From: Candidatus Solibacter sp.
GTDB taxonomy: Bacteria; Acidobacteriota; Terriglobia; Bryobacterales; Bryobacteraceae
Assembly: GCA_013822245.1 (NCBI GenBank)
Contig: PNKE01000078.1
Span: 1 to 32,698, forward strand
Direction: 5' to 3'
Length of the DNA: 32,698 nucleotides
Below are positions 14,490 to 22,466 of the stretch, piece by piece. Made by a program: the position numbers and the translations under genes. The notes under the pieces are model-generated. The model was given only the letters and a program-made list of their open reading frames with translations. It did not search any database and had not been told where the DNA came from. Position 1 is the first letter of the stretch; each line of letters starts with the position of its first letter.

Positions 14490-16225
14490 CGCGCCACCTC
14501 CCGCACCTCGCCGCCTTCAAGCCGGAACACCTTGTCGCAACGCGACAGAATCTCCTCGCTCTGCGTCGCCACAATCACGGTCCAGAGCGCACTCGGGCCC
14601 AGCAGCCGATCGAGCAGATCACCCCTGCCCGGAACGTCTTCCAGAAAGTCCAGGCACTCGTCCAGCAGCAGCAGCCGCGGCTTGTTGGCCAGCGCCCGCG
14701 CTAGCTCAAGCCGGATCGCCTGGCTCGACGAGAGCGGCGAGCCGCCCGTCTGCAACCTGGCGTTCAACCCGTCGGGCAGGGCCTGCACCTCCTCGATCAA
14801 TCCAGCCTTCGTCAGGGCCTCCCTGGCCTCGGCCGTATCCAGCGAGTAACGGCCCAGACGCAGGTTCTCGATGATCGTGCCGTCGAATACCTCCGGCTTT
14901 CTCACCAGTCCGATCTGCTGGCGCAGGTCGTCCAGGCTCAGGTCCCGCGTGTCCTTGCCGTCGAATTCGATCCAGCCATCCTCCGGCGCGCGGAATAAAT
15001 ACAGCGTGTCGAACAGGAAGCTCTTCCCCGATCCCGCGCAGCCCACCAGGCCATACTTCGCCCCCGCCGGGATCTCCCACTCGATCCCGCTCAGCACCGG
15101 CCGCGCACGCATGTGGCCCGCACGGTGGATGTGCATCCGGATCCTCGCGCCGTTCGTGCGCGCCGGCACCGCCTCGCCGTCTGTCCGCTCCACCGGCAGG
15201 TCCGCCAGGTATCCGATCTTGTCCACCGACGCCATCAGGTCGTAAAACGCCTCCAGGTGCTTGCCGAACTTCGTGAAACTCGCCAGCACCAGCGCCACGA
15301 TCAGCTCCGCCGCCACCAACTGGCCCAGCGTGAGCTGACGCTGAATGACCAGCCATCCGCCCACGCCCAGCAGAACCGCGCTCGCCAGCGCCTGCAAGAC
15401 AAACGCACTCACAATCTGTCGCAACAGTATCCGGAAGTGCCTTGCCCGGTGCCCCAGGTAGTCCATCACCAGGGCGTTGGTCCTGCTCGACGCCAATTCC
15501 GCCCCTGACTTCGTCTTGAACGCAATCTGATGCCGCGCTATCTCCTCCATCCAAGCCACCAGCGCAAACTTTGACGTGGACTCCTTCACCGCCGTCGGAA
15601 TCGCCCCAATGCCGAACGGGAATAGGATGATGTTGAACAGGATCAGCAGAAATATGTCGAAGGCCAGCAGCCACGGATGGTAGATCGCCAGCAGGATCAT
15701 CCCGATCGTCGCCGAGAAAACCACCGTCAAGCCGTCCACCAGCAGCGTCGCCGCCGCCTTCTGCACCGTCACCACTTCCAGAAACCGGTTCACCAGCTCC
15801 GGCCCGTGGTGCTGATCAAACGCCTCCGGCTGCACACGCACCAAACGGTGCGTCACGTCGCCCGATATCCGGACAAAAATCCTGCGCTGGATCAGTTCAA
15901 CCACCCACAACCGGTAGCCGTTCAAAATCGAGCCGAACAGCAGCGCGATGAATACCAGCGCCGTCAGCACCACCAGCGGCTGCAAGACAGTGCCGAAGGC
16001 TACCGTGTTGACCAGCGTCTGCGTCGCCACCGGCAGCACCAGCGTCACAAGACCGATCACCGCCGAATAAATCACCGCCACCCACAACTCCCGCGACTCC
16101 ATCCGCAGCAGCCACTTCAGCCGCTGCCACGGATGGACGTTATGATAGACTCCCTGCCCGTCGCCAGGGAGCTTCCCCCCTGGCGCAGGGACCGGCCCTG
16201 CCGGCAGTGCTGTGGCGTCGGCCAT
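14486..16225 (-). CDS. ABC exporter (fused membrane and ATPase domains) with non-canonical ATPase motifs
   Basis: Type I exporter subunit with six-helix membrane domain (about residues 45-320) and C-terminal nucleotide-binding domain, lacking the C39 peptidase domain. Walker A is intact (GCAGSGKS, 395-402) and Walker B has Asp522-Glu523 (LLLLDEC). Other motifs deviate: the Q-loop reads LVRKPEVF (Lys443 where Gln is expected, one residue shorter), the signature is LSSSQ (498-502) in place of LSGGQ, and the H-loop is VATQS with Gln555 in place of the switch His. The D-loop LDFLED is also atypical. As first gene of the operon it faces a divergent ArsR regulator. A ribosome-binding AAGGAG lies 14 nt before ATG, further than usual, but an in-frame stop excludes any earlier start. 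Substrate unknown. Confidence 0.9.
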   Translation of the reverse strand: MADATALPAGPVPAPGGKLPGDGQGVYHNVHPWQRLKWLLRMESRELWVAVIYSAVIGLVTLVLPVATQTLVNTVAFGTVLQPLVVLTALVFIALLFGSILNGYRLWVVELIQRRIFVRISGDVTHRLVRVQPEAFDQHHGPELVNRFLEVVTVQKAAATLLVDGLTVVFSATIGMILLAIYHPWLLAFDIFLLILFNIILFPFGIGAIPTAVKESTSKFALVAWMEEIARHQIAFKTKSGAELASSRTNALVMDYLGHRARHFRILLRQIVSAFVLQALASAVLLGVGGWLVIQRQLTLGQLVAAELIVALVLASFTKFGKHLEAFYDLMASVDKIGYLADLPVERTDGEAVPARTNGARIRMHIHRAGHMRARPVLSGIEWEIPAGAKYGLVGCAGSGKSFLFDTLYLFRAPEDGWIEFDGKDTRDLSLDDLRQQIGLVRKPEVFDGTIIENLRLGRYSLDTAEAREALTKAGLIEEVQALPDGLNARLQTGGSPLSSSQAIRLELARALANKPRLLLLDECLDFLEDVPGRGDLLDRLLGPSALWTVIVATQSEEILSRCDKVFRLEGGEVREVAR

Positions 16226-16369
16226 ATGCTTTATTACTACTCCTTACGAGGGTGGATGCGCCATGCCGTCCCGCTTCGGGGGTGAACAGAATAAGCCAGG
16301 CACACCGCAATCTGTTTGATGCGCCTCCCCCGCCTTCGGCTACCGGCAACTGTGCATTTATTCAAATTT

Positions 16370-16398
16370 TTGACATCCCAGCATTAATCTGTAAGAAT
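16370..16398 (+). promoter_or_regulatory. Promoter of the ArsR-type gene with possible operator
   Basis: Perfect -35 TTGACA (16370-16375), 17-nt spacer, -10 AAGAAT (16393-16398). Start of transcription near 16405, 15 nt before ATG 16420. The -35 box is overlapped by a short inverted repeat TCAAA-TT-TTTGA (16362-16373), which could be a binding site for the encoded repressor. The 194-nt divergent gap is distinctly AT-rich on this side. Confidence 0.6.
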
Positions 16399-16419
16399 AG
16401 CCCAAGAGCTCAGACTCAG

Positions 16420-16773
16420 ATGCCTTACCGTGCCGTCGCCCTCAAAGCGCTGTCCGACTTCCTCGGGGCCTTCGCCCACCCCCATCGGGCCAGGATTATC
16501 ATCGAGTTGCGGAACGGCGAACAGGACGTGAACTCGCTTCAGGAATTGCTCGGCATCAGCCATTCCGGCGTCTCTCAGAACCTCTCTGTCCTCCGCGCCC
16601 ACCACATCGTCGTAGAGCGCCGCGAGGGCCGCCGCGTCTTCTATTCCCTCACTCGCCCGGGCTTGGCCGATTGGCTGCTCGAAGCGTTCCAGTTTCTTGA
16701 AGCCGAGTACCACCATACCGAGCAGGTCAAAGGCGCCCTCGAAGCCGCCCGCGGCCAGTGGTCCAAGTCCTGA
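16420..16773 (+). CDS. ArsR-family winged-helix regulator
   Basis: 117-residue transcription regulator with the ArsR fold: FAHPHRARIIIELRNGEQDV (18-37) is helix 1-2, then the recognition helix-turn-helix LQELLGISHSGVSQNLSVLR (40-59), followed by the wing VVERREGRRVFYSL (64-77) and a C-terminal dimerisation helix. There is no cysteine in the protein, so it cannot sense metals through thiolates; ligands may be other small molecules. It is divergent from the ABC-HlyD-TolC operon, with which it shares a 194-nt control region, and is the natural candidate for that operon's repressor. Start ATG 16420 chosen by the family alignment and promoter position; the open frame before it is not coding. Confidence 0.88.
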   Translation: MPYRAVALKALSDFLGAFAHPHRARIIIELRNGEQDVNSLQELLGISHSGVSQNLSVLRAHHIVVERREGRRVFYSLTRPGLADWLLEAFQFLEAEYHHTEQVKGALEAARGQWSKS

Positions 16774-16776
16774 CAA

Positions 16777-16796
16777 GCCGCTCACTTCCTAGCGGC
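16777..16796. terminator. Hairpin between convergent arsR-type and rsmI genes
   Basis: GCCGCT (16777-16782) pairs with AGCGGC (16791-16796), 8-nt loop. It fills the 15-nt gap between the stop codons of two converging genes and runs into the end of rsmI. It could serve both directions, but lacks a T-run. Confidence 0.35.
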
Positions 16797-17622
16797 GTCC
16801 ACGCCTCTGACGCTCCATCGCCTCGTAGACCTCCCGCTTGCCCAAGCCCCGGCTCCGCGCCACCGCCTTGATCGCGTCCATCCTCGACAACCCTGTCTTC
16901 TCAAGCGCCTCCACCTCCTCTTCCACCGTCAGCTCCTCGGCCACCGGTTGCCTTGGCGCAACCAACAACGTGAACTCCCCCTTCACCTCGCCCCGCCGCC
17001 TCAATTCCGCCTCCACCTCGCTCGCCCTGCCCCTCAGAAACTCCTCGTGCAGTTTGGTCAACTCCCGCGCCGCACACACCTCCGGATCCCCCATCACCTC
17101 GGCGATCTCTTTTAAAACAAACAGTATCCGGTGCGGCGCCTCATACAGCACCAGCGTCCCCCCCACCGCCGCAAGCTCCTCCAGCCTCTTCCGCCTCTCG
17201 CCCTCCTTGCGCGGCAGGAACCCGGCGAAATGGAACTCGTCAATCGCCATCCCCGACCCCGCCAATGCCGCCATCACCGCCGATGCCCCCGGCACCGGCG
17301 TCACCCGAATGCCGTTGTCAACGGCTGCCCTCACCAATCGAAACCCCGGATCCGACACCAGCGGCGTCCCGGCGTCGCTGATCACCGCCACGCTCTCGCC
17401 CCCCATCAGCCGCCCGATCAACTCCTCCGTTCGCCCGGCCTCGTTGTGCTCATGCAGGCTCACCAGCGGTTTCGTGATCCCGTAGTGGCCCAGCAGTTTT
17501 CTGCTGTGGCGCGTGTCCTCGCAGGCGATCACCGCCACCGATTTCAGCGTCTCCACCGCCCGGTAGGTCATATCCGACAGGTTTCCGATCGGCGTCGAGA
17601 CGATGAACAGTTCTGCGGCCAT
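16789..17622 (-). CDS. rsmI: 16S rRNA (cytidine-1402-2'-O)-methyltransferase
   Basis: Methylates the 2'-OH of C1402 in the decoding centre of 16S rRNA using SAM. The opening LFIVSTPIGNLSDMTYRA (5-22), ACEDTRHSRKLL (33-44), ISDAGTPLVSDPGFRLV (80-96) and PGASAVMAALAGSG (114-127) are the conserved RsmI/YraL signature of the tetrapyrrole-methylase fold. The C-terminal KTGLSRMDAIKAVARSRGL and REVYEA match the RsmI-specific C-terminal helical domain. Length 277 aa is normal. It is divergent from the JAB-like gene, 70 nt away, and converges with the ArsR-type gene. Confidence 0.96.
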   Translation of the reverse strand: MAAELFIVSTPIGNLSDMTYRAVETLKSVAVIACEDTRHSRKLLGHYGITKPLVSLHEHNEAGRTEELIGRLMGGESVAVISDAGTPLVSDPGFRLVRAAVDNGIRVTPVPGASAVMAALAGSGMAIDEFHFAGFLPRKEGERRKRLEELAAVGGTLVLYEAPHRILFVLKEIAEVMGDPEVCAARELTKLHEEFLRGRASEVEAELRRRGEVKGEFTLLVAPRQPVAEELTVEEEVEALEKTGLSRMDAIKAVARSRGLGKREVYEAMERQRRGRR

Positions 17623-17692
17623 GGCGGTTTGAGGCGTTTCCCTCTCCAGTATGGCTGAAGTCCAGACGGGTTTCCGCCGATGAATCAGTCAG

Positions 17693-19009
17693 ATGGATAC
17701 CAAGTCGAGCGTCGCCGGTCCCTTTCACCCTGTACAATACGATCAGGCAACCGGCCCCGCTGAGTCCGGTCGCAACGGTTCCAGCATGATGCCCATGGAT
17801 GGCCCACCCACAGTCCCAGCCGGTGGATCGGTGGCCGGCAGCGCGTTCGTTTACGAGCCGCCCGGCAAGGCGGTCTCCATCTCCGTCGAATTTGATATCG
17901 TCGACCGTCTCAACTTCGACATCATGAAGGGCTACGGCGCCGTCCCCAAGCGTGGCGCCGAGGTCGGCGGCATCCTGCTCGGTACCGCTGAACAGGGCGA
18001 GCGGCTGGTCATCCGCATCGAGGACTTCGTCACCGTACCCTGCGAGCACCTCCGCGGTCCCTCTTATATCCTCTCCGATAACGACCTCGCCGGCTTCCAG
18101 CACACCGTCGCACAGTGGGCGCCCGCGCCCGACAAGCGCATCCACGCCGTCGGCTACTTCCGCAGCAATACGCGCAACGATTTCAAACTCGGCGCCGAGG
18201 ACCGCAAACTTCTCGATGCCCACTTCCCGGCGCCCGCCATCTGTCTGCTGGTCCGCCCCTACGCCACCCGCATCGGCGAAGCCGCCTACTGCTGGACCGA
18301 GTCCGGCACGCTTGCCGACGAGCCCAACGGCGAAATCTTTCCCTTCCGGCGCAAGGAACTCGGCGGCGCGCCCCGCCCCAAACGCGCCCCCGCCCAGGGC
18401 CACTCCTCCCAGGCAGAGATGCCCTACGACACCGGCTTCACCCCGCAGGAGGACTCCCCCACCCACCACGCCGGCCTCGCGGGTTCGGCCATGGCCAGCG
18501 CGATCATTGACTCCATCGCCCCATCGCTCGGCGCCGCCGGCGACAGAATCCCCGTCGATGGCCCCGCCGAATCCCCCGCACCGCTCCCCAGTCCCGGCAA
18601 TGCCCGTAAATCACAGCCGTCCTGGGTCTGGATTCCGCTCTCGTTCGTCTTTCTGCTGCTCGGCGTCGTGCTCGGCTTCCAGATCTCGATGAGCTTCAAC
18701 AAGCCCGCCGCGCCCGCCAAACAGGCCGACCCCTACAACCTCGGCGTCGCCGTCGCCCGCTCCGGCGACAGCCTGCATGTCAAATGGAACCTCAACGCCC
18801 CGGCCCTTCAGAAGGCCCGCCGCGCCGTCCTGCTCATTCATGACGGCGACAGCCGCAAGACCGTCGATCTCGGCCTCGACGACCTCGCCCGCGGCGGCGT
18901 GCTCTACCGCAACCACGCCTCAACCGTCCGCTTCCGCCTCGAAGTCTTTCATTCCGAGACCGCCAGCGTCGTCGAATCGGCCGGGATCAAACTCGTCGCC
19001 GGCGAATGA
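17693..19009 (+). CDS. Membrane-anchored JAB/MPN-like protein lacking metal-binding histidines
   Basis: 438-residue protein, two parts. The N-terminal half (about 60-205) follows the JAB/JAMM core: GAEVGGILLG with Glu90, GPSYILSDND, AVGYFRSNT (152-160) and GAED with Asp170. Aligned to E...H-x-H-x7-S-x2-D of JAMM proteases, Glu and Asp stay but the two His are Arg157 and Asn159 and the Ser is Gly168, so zinc binding and isopeptidase activity are unlikely. Then comes a Pro/Ala-rich low-complexity linker (about 225-308), one transmembrane helix (311-330, WVWIPLSFVFLLLGVVLGFQ) and a C-terminal 100-aa beta-rich domain probably outside the cytoplasm. Possible start sites are ATG 17693 and ATG 17786, the second being 48 nt after a TACAAT box. 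Function unknown; a scaffold or binding role is possible. Confidence 0.8.
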   Translation: MDTKSSVAGPFHPVQYDQATGPAESGRNGSSMMPMDGPPTVPAGGSVAGSAFVYEPPGKAVSISVEFDIVDRLNFDIMKGYGAVPKRGAEVGGILLGTAEQGERLVIRIEDFVTVPCEHLRGPSYILSDNDLAGFQHTVAQWAPAPDKRIHAVGYFRSNTRNDFKLGAEDRKLLDAHFPAPAICLLVRPYATRIGEAAYCWTESGTLADEPNGEIFPFRRKELGGAPRPKRAPAQGHSSQAEMPYDTGFTPQEDSPTHHAGLAGSAMASAIIDSIAPSLGAAGDRIPVDGPAESPAPLPSPGNARKSQPSWVWIPLSFVFLLLGVVLGFQISMSFNKPAAPAKQADPYNLGVAVARSGDSLHVKWNLNAPALQKARRAVLLIHDGDSRKTVDLGLDDLARGGVLYRNHASTVRFRLEVFHSETASVVESAGIKLVAGE

Positions 19010-19052
19010 CGCCCGCCCTGCGCCCCCCCACGGAAGCCTTCTTCCGGGCTGC

Positions 19053-19058
19053 TAGAAT
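19053..19058 (+). promoter_or_regulatory. Extended -10 element TGCTAGAAT before lepB copy 1
   Basis: TAGAAT preceded by TGC lies 8 nt before the GTG start at 19067 (AACGGTCA between). It predicts a transcript starting within 2 nt of the start codon. No Shine-Dalgarno sequence is seen. Confidence 0.45.
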
Positions 19059-19066
19059 AACGGTCA

Positions 19067-19906
19067 GTGGCTGATACTGCGGATTTTACGCCTGCCGGCG
19101 GCCCGCCTCCCCAAGATACGCCCGAAATCGTAACCGAGGCCGCCAAAGCCGCCGCGGTGACCGATGACCCCGGGCAACGTCCAAGAGGCGTGATCGCCGA
19201 GTGGACGGTGACCATTCTCCTGCTCCTGTTCGGGACCACGACCCTCGTCCAGGCGTTCGTCATCCCCACCGGATCCATGGAGGATACCCTGCTCATCGGA
19301 GACCATCTGCTGGTCGATAAGCTCGCCTACGCCCCGCCCGGCCCGGTCAGCCGCTTTGTCCTGCCCTATACACCACTCAAGCGCGGCGACATCATCGTCT
19401 TCCGTTACCCCGTCAACGCCCGCGAGACCTTCGTCAAACGCCTCGTCGGTCTGCCCGGCGACCGTATCCGCATCGCCAACAAGACCCTCTTCCTCAACGG
19501 CCAACCCCTCAAAGAGCCCTATACCTACTTCAAACGCGACGACTTCGACTACTACCGCGACAACTTCCCCTCCGACCCCAACACCCGTATCGACGAACGC
19601 GCCCTCGATATGCTCGACCGCCACATCGACGGCGGCGAAATCGTCGTCCCCCCGGATTCCTATTTCGCCCTCGGCGACAACCGCGACGCCTCGCTCGATT
19701 CACGCTACTGGGGCTTTGTCCCCCGCGAAAATATCATCGGCAAACCCCTGCTCGTCTACTGGTCCTACGACGCCCCCACCCATCGCCTGGCCGGCTCCGG
19801 CCTCGACCTGGAACACCTCGCCGACCTCGGCCGGAACTTCTTCACCAAAACCCGCTGGAAACGCACCTTCATGCTCATCCGCGGCCATGAACCCCCGCAG
19901 CCATAA
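19067..19906 (+). CDS. lepB: Signal peptidase I, copy 1
   Basis: Cuts signal peptides from exported proteins at the outer face of the inner membrane. One N-terminal transmembrane segment (about 46-66, WTVTILLLLFGTTTLVQAF) is followed directly by the catalytic box IPTGSME with nucleophile Ser70; the general base is Lys124 in FVKRLVGLPGDRI; box E is ALGDNRDASLDSRYWGFV. Compared with E. coli LepB it has one helix, like Gram-positive and many acidobacterial enzymes, plus a 45-residue acidic/Pro-rich cytoplasmic head. Start is GTG 19067. Its stop overlaps the start of copy 2 (TAATG, 19904-19908), so both are co-translated. Confidence 0.94.
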   Translation: MADTADFTPAGGPPPQDTPEIVTEAAKAAAVTDDPGQRPRGVIAEWTVTILLLLFGTTTLVQAFVIPTGSMEDTLLIGDHLLVDKLAYAPPGPVSRFVLPYTPLKRGDIIVFRYPVNARETFVKRLVGLPGDRIRIANKTLFLNGQPLKEPYTYFKRDDFDYYRDNFPSDPNTRIDERALDMLDRHIDGGEIVVPPDSYFALGDNRDASLDSRYWGFVPRENIIGKPLLVYWSYDAPTHRLAGSGLDLEHLADLGRNFFTKTRWKRTFMLIRGHEPPQP

Positions 19907-20694
19907 TGAAACTCAAGAGCAAATCCGCCGCCCCGCCGGCCGAGCCCAAGATCAAGCCCGACCGCGCCGAAAGCGTCCGCGCCTTCGTCGCCGAATGGGC
20001 CGTCACCATCCTGCTGCTCGTCTTCGGCACCTCCACCCTGTTGCAGGCCTTTGTCGTCCCCACCGGGTCCATGGAGGACACCGTCCTGATCGGCGACCAT
20101 ATGATCGTTGATAAGCTCGCCTACGCCCCGCCCGGCCCGGTCAGCAAGTACCTGCTCCCCTACACGCCCGTCAAACGCGGCGACGTCATCGTCTTCAAAT
20201 ACCCGCCCAACCCCCGCGAAGCCTACATCAAACGCGTCATCGGCCTCCCCGGCGACCGTATCCGGCTCGAAAACAAGGAACTCCTGCTCAACGGCGCCAA
20301 AGCCGCCGAGCCTTACGTCGTCCACAAAACCCCCTACCTCGACTCCTACCGCGACAATTTCCCCACCGATCCCAATCTGATGCTCAACGATCAGGCCCAC
20401 CGCATGCTCGCCGAACACGTCGAGGACGGCGAACTCGTCGTCCCCCCCGGCCACTACTTCGCCATGGGCGACAACCGCGATAATTCCGCCGACTCCCGCT
20501 ACTGGGGCTTCGTCCCCCGCGAAAACGTCATCGGCAAGCCCGTCATCATCTTCTGGTCCTACGACGCCCCCACCGAACGCCTCGCCGACCCTAACCTCAT
20601 CTCCCTGGACCACATCCTCGACCTGGCTCAGAACTTCTTCACCAAAACCCGCTGGGAACGCACCTTCATGCTCATCCGAGGCCACAACCTCTAA
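19906..20694 (+). CDS. lepB: Signal peptidase I, copy 2
   Basis: Second S26 signal peptidase, 262 aa, plainly a tandem duplicate of copy 1: identical stretches include YAPPGPVS, GLPGDRIR, DSRYWGFVPREN and FTKTRW. One transmembrane helix (about 31-50), catalytic Ser55 in VPTGSME, Lys109 in YIKRVIGLPGD, and MGDNRDNSADSRYWGF in box E, so all catalytic residues are kept. The cytoplasmic head is shorter and Lys/Pro-rich where copy 1's is acidic. The region between box D and box E differs most, as would be expected if substrates differ. manC begins 6 nt after the stop, so lepB-lepB-manC is probably one transcript. Confidence 0.94.
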   Translation: MKLKSKSAAPPAEPKIKPDRAESVRAFVAEWAVTILLLVFGTSTLLQAFVVPTGSMEDTVLIGDHMIVDKLAYAPPGPVSKYLLPYTPVKRGDVIVFKYPPNPREAYIKRVIGLPGDRIRLENKELLLNGAKAAEPYVVHKTPYLDSYRDNFPTDPNLMLNDQAHRMLAEHVEDGELVVPPGHYFAMGDNRDNSADSRYWGFVPRENVIGKPVIIFWSYDAPTERLADPNLISLDHILDLAQNFFTKTRWERTFMLIRGHNL

Positions 20695-20700
20695 AAGGCC

Positions 20701-21786
20701 ATGGCAGACACCCACCATCACGCGCTCATCCTCGCCGGCGGCCGCGGCACCCGCTTCTGGCCCAAGAGCCGCAAGTCCAGCGCCAAACAGGTGCAGGAGT
20801 TCTTCGGCCAGGGCACCATGATCCAGCAAACCGTCGCCCGGATCAAACAGGCCATCCCGCTCGATCGCATCTGGGTCCTCACCAATCCCCACCTGCGCGA
20901 CGAAATCGTCCGCCAACTGCCCGGCGTCCCCAAACGCCAGATCCTCGCCGAACCCGCCCAGCGCAACACCGCCCCGGCCATCGCCCTCGCCGCCCATATC
21001 CTCCATTCCATCAACCCCTTAGCCGTCATGGGCGTCTTCCCCGCCGATCACTTCATCGAAAACGAAACCGCCTTCATGAAGACCGTGAAGGCCGCCTACG
21101 AGACCGCCGCCCACGGCCGCATGGCGCTCATCGGCATCCAGCCGCGCTGGCCCGAAACCGGCTACGGCTATGTCGAATTCGCCCCCGGCTCCATGCACCC
21201 CGGCTCCATCCGGGCCGCCGATGTCGTCAAGTTCCGCGAAAAACCCGCTCTCGCCCAGGCCCAGAAATTCGTCCGCGCCGGCAACTACTGCTGGAACGCC
21301 GGCATGTTCTTCTGGCGCGCATCGGTCTACCTGAACCAACTGCGCCAGCACCTGCCCGCCACGGCGGCCTTGATCGACTCCCTGCCCGCCTTCAACTCCC
21401 GCAAATTCGCCAAGGCCGTCGAAACCGTTTTCCCCCAGTGCGAAAACATCTCGGTCGATTACGCCGTCCTCGAAAAGGCCTCGGGCGTGGCCGGTTTCGT
21501 CGCCGGCGACATCGGCTGGAACGACGTCGGCAGTTGGAATGCCGTCTATGAGTTGATGGAACACGACGGCGACCACAATGGCGTCCGCGCCGACGCCGTG
21601 CTCATGCAAAGCACCGGAAACATGGTGAGCGCCGATTCCGGCCGCCTCGTTGCCCTGCTCGGCGTCAAGGATCTCATCGTCGTCGACACCCCCGACGCCC
21701 TCCTCGTCGCCCATAAGGACATGGCCCAGCACGTCGGCGACCTCGTCAAGGAACTCGAAGCCCTCCGCCGCGACGACCTGCTCTAA
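20701..21786 (+). CDS. manC: Mannose-1-phosphate guanylyltransferase
   Basis: Makes GDP-mannose from mannose-1-phosphate and GTP, a precursor for surface polysaccharides and fucose. The nucleotide-binding ALILAGGRGTRFWPKSR (8-24) has the G-G-x-G-T-R-x-x-P loop; FPADHFI, YGYVEFAP, FREKP and NAGMFFW are the conserved substrate contacts; DVGSWNAVYE is present near 281-290. Length 361 aa shows the stand-alone transferase without the C-terminal phosphomannose isomerase domain of AlgA/ManC-type bifunctional enzymes. It follows lepB copy 2 by 6 nt. Two glycosyltransferase genes elsewhere in the window may draw on the same sugar nucleotide pool, which is inference. Confidence 0.93.
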   Translation: MADTHHHALILAGGRGTRFWPKSRKSSAKQVQEFFGQGTMIQQTVARIKQAIPLDRIWVLTNPHLRDEIVRQLPGVPKRQILAEPAQRNTAPAIALAAHILHSINPLAVMGVFPADHFIENETAFMKTVKAAYETAAHGRMALIGIQPRWPETGYGYVEFAPGSMHPGSIRAADVVKFREKPALAQAQKFVRAGNYCWNAGMFFWRASVYLNQLRQHLPATAALIDSLPAFNSRKFAKAVETVFPQCENISVDYAVLEKASGVAGFVAGDIGWNDVGSWNAVYELMEHDGDHNGVRADAVLMQSTGNMVSADSGRLVALLGVKDLIVVDTPDALLVAHKDMAQHVGDLVKELEALRRDDLL

Positions 21787-21885
21787 CCCGATTCGATCTC
21801 GCCCACCACCACGCGAGGAGCCGCGATCCTGTGGGAGCGGCAACCTCGAACAATCCCCCAGCCCGGGAGCCGCACAGGCTTCAAC

Positions 21886-22203
21886 TTACTCCGCGAACAC
21901 CTCCTGCAGCGTCTTCAGCGTTGCGGCGAGCGTCCTCGCCGGGACCACGCCCAGTTTCCTCGCCAGCCGTGTCTTGTCGACGGCCCGCACTTGGTCGAGC
22001 AGGATCAGACCCTTCCTGCCCCCATGGCTGACGGCGATCCGGAACGGCGCGTCGCGGCCCGCCGTGGTCATCGGCGCGACGAGCACCGTTCGCAGGTGAT
22101 CGTGCATCTCCGCCGGTGATACGACAACGCACGGCCGCGTCTTCCTGATTTCGCTCCCAATGGCCGGATCGAGATTGACGAGCCAGATCTCTCCGCGTGT
22201 CAC
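21886..22203 (-). CDS. mazF: MazF/PemK-family toxin (endoribonuclease)
   Basis: Sequence-specific mRNA interferase. RGEIWLVNLDPAIGSEIRKT (3-22) with the R-P-C-V-V-V-S strand (23-29) and the TVLVAPMTT element are the MazF hallmarks, and VSHGGRKGLILLDQVRAVDK matches the conserved second half; Arg and Thr residues in these motifs act in RNA cleavage in known members. Length 105 aa is typical. The start is GTG 22203, overlapping the antitoxin's stop by 4 nt (GTGA), the usual coupling in mazEF operons. All core motifs look intact. Confidence 0.93.
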   Translation of the reverse strand: MTRGEIWLVNLDPAIGSEIRKTRPCVVVSPAEMHDHLRTVLVAPMTTAGRDAPFRIAVSHGGRKGLILLDQVRAVDKTRLARKLGVVPARTLAATLKTLQEVFAE

Positions 22204-22463
22204 CAGACCAGCTCCGGATCTTCCTCATTGCCAAACTCGCCCATCACCAGTTCGTCGTCGCCAACTTCGGCGATGCTCCTGGCCGCCTCGGCCCATCCTG
22301 CCCGGACCGGACTCGCCGGCCTGCGCAACACCAGCGCACCATCCTCCACCGTCATTTCCGCTCCCGCCTCGCCATCCAGCCCCAGTTGCGCAAGCACCGG
22401 CTTCGGGATGACAACCCCCTGGGAGTTGCCAATCTTTCGAATGGCGACGTGTATAGCCCGCAT
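22200..22463 (-). CDS. mazE: MazE-type (AbrB-fold) antitoxin
   Basis: Antitoxin of the MazEF module, 87 aa. The N-terminal swapped-hairpin DNA-binding domain is IRKIGNSQGVVIPKPVLAQL (8-27), the AbrB/MazE consensus, followed by the VEDGALVLRRP strand; the acidic C-terminal tail (GDDELVMGEFGNEEDPELVW) binds and blocks MazF. Start ATG 22463 gives the standard length; the open frame before it contains the promoter. The gene is preceded by a perfect operator palindrome overlapping the -10, as expected for self-repression. No leader or ribosome binding site is available, because the predicted transcript starts about 4 nt before ATG. Confidence 0.92.
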   Translation of the reverse strand: MRAIHVAIRKIGNSQGVVIPKPVLAQLGLDGEAGAEMTVEDGALVLRRPASPVRAGWAEAARSIAEVGDDELVMGEFGNEEDPELVW

Positions 22464-22466
22464 GAT

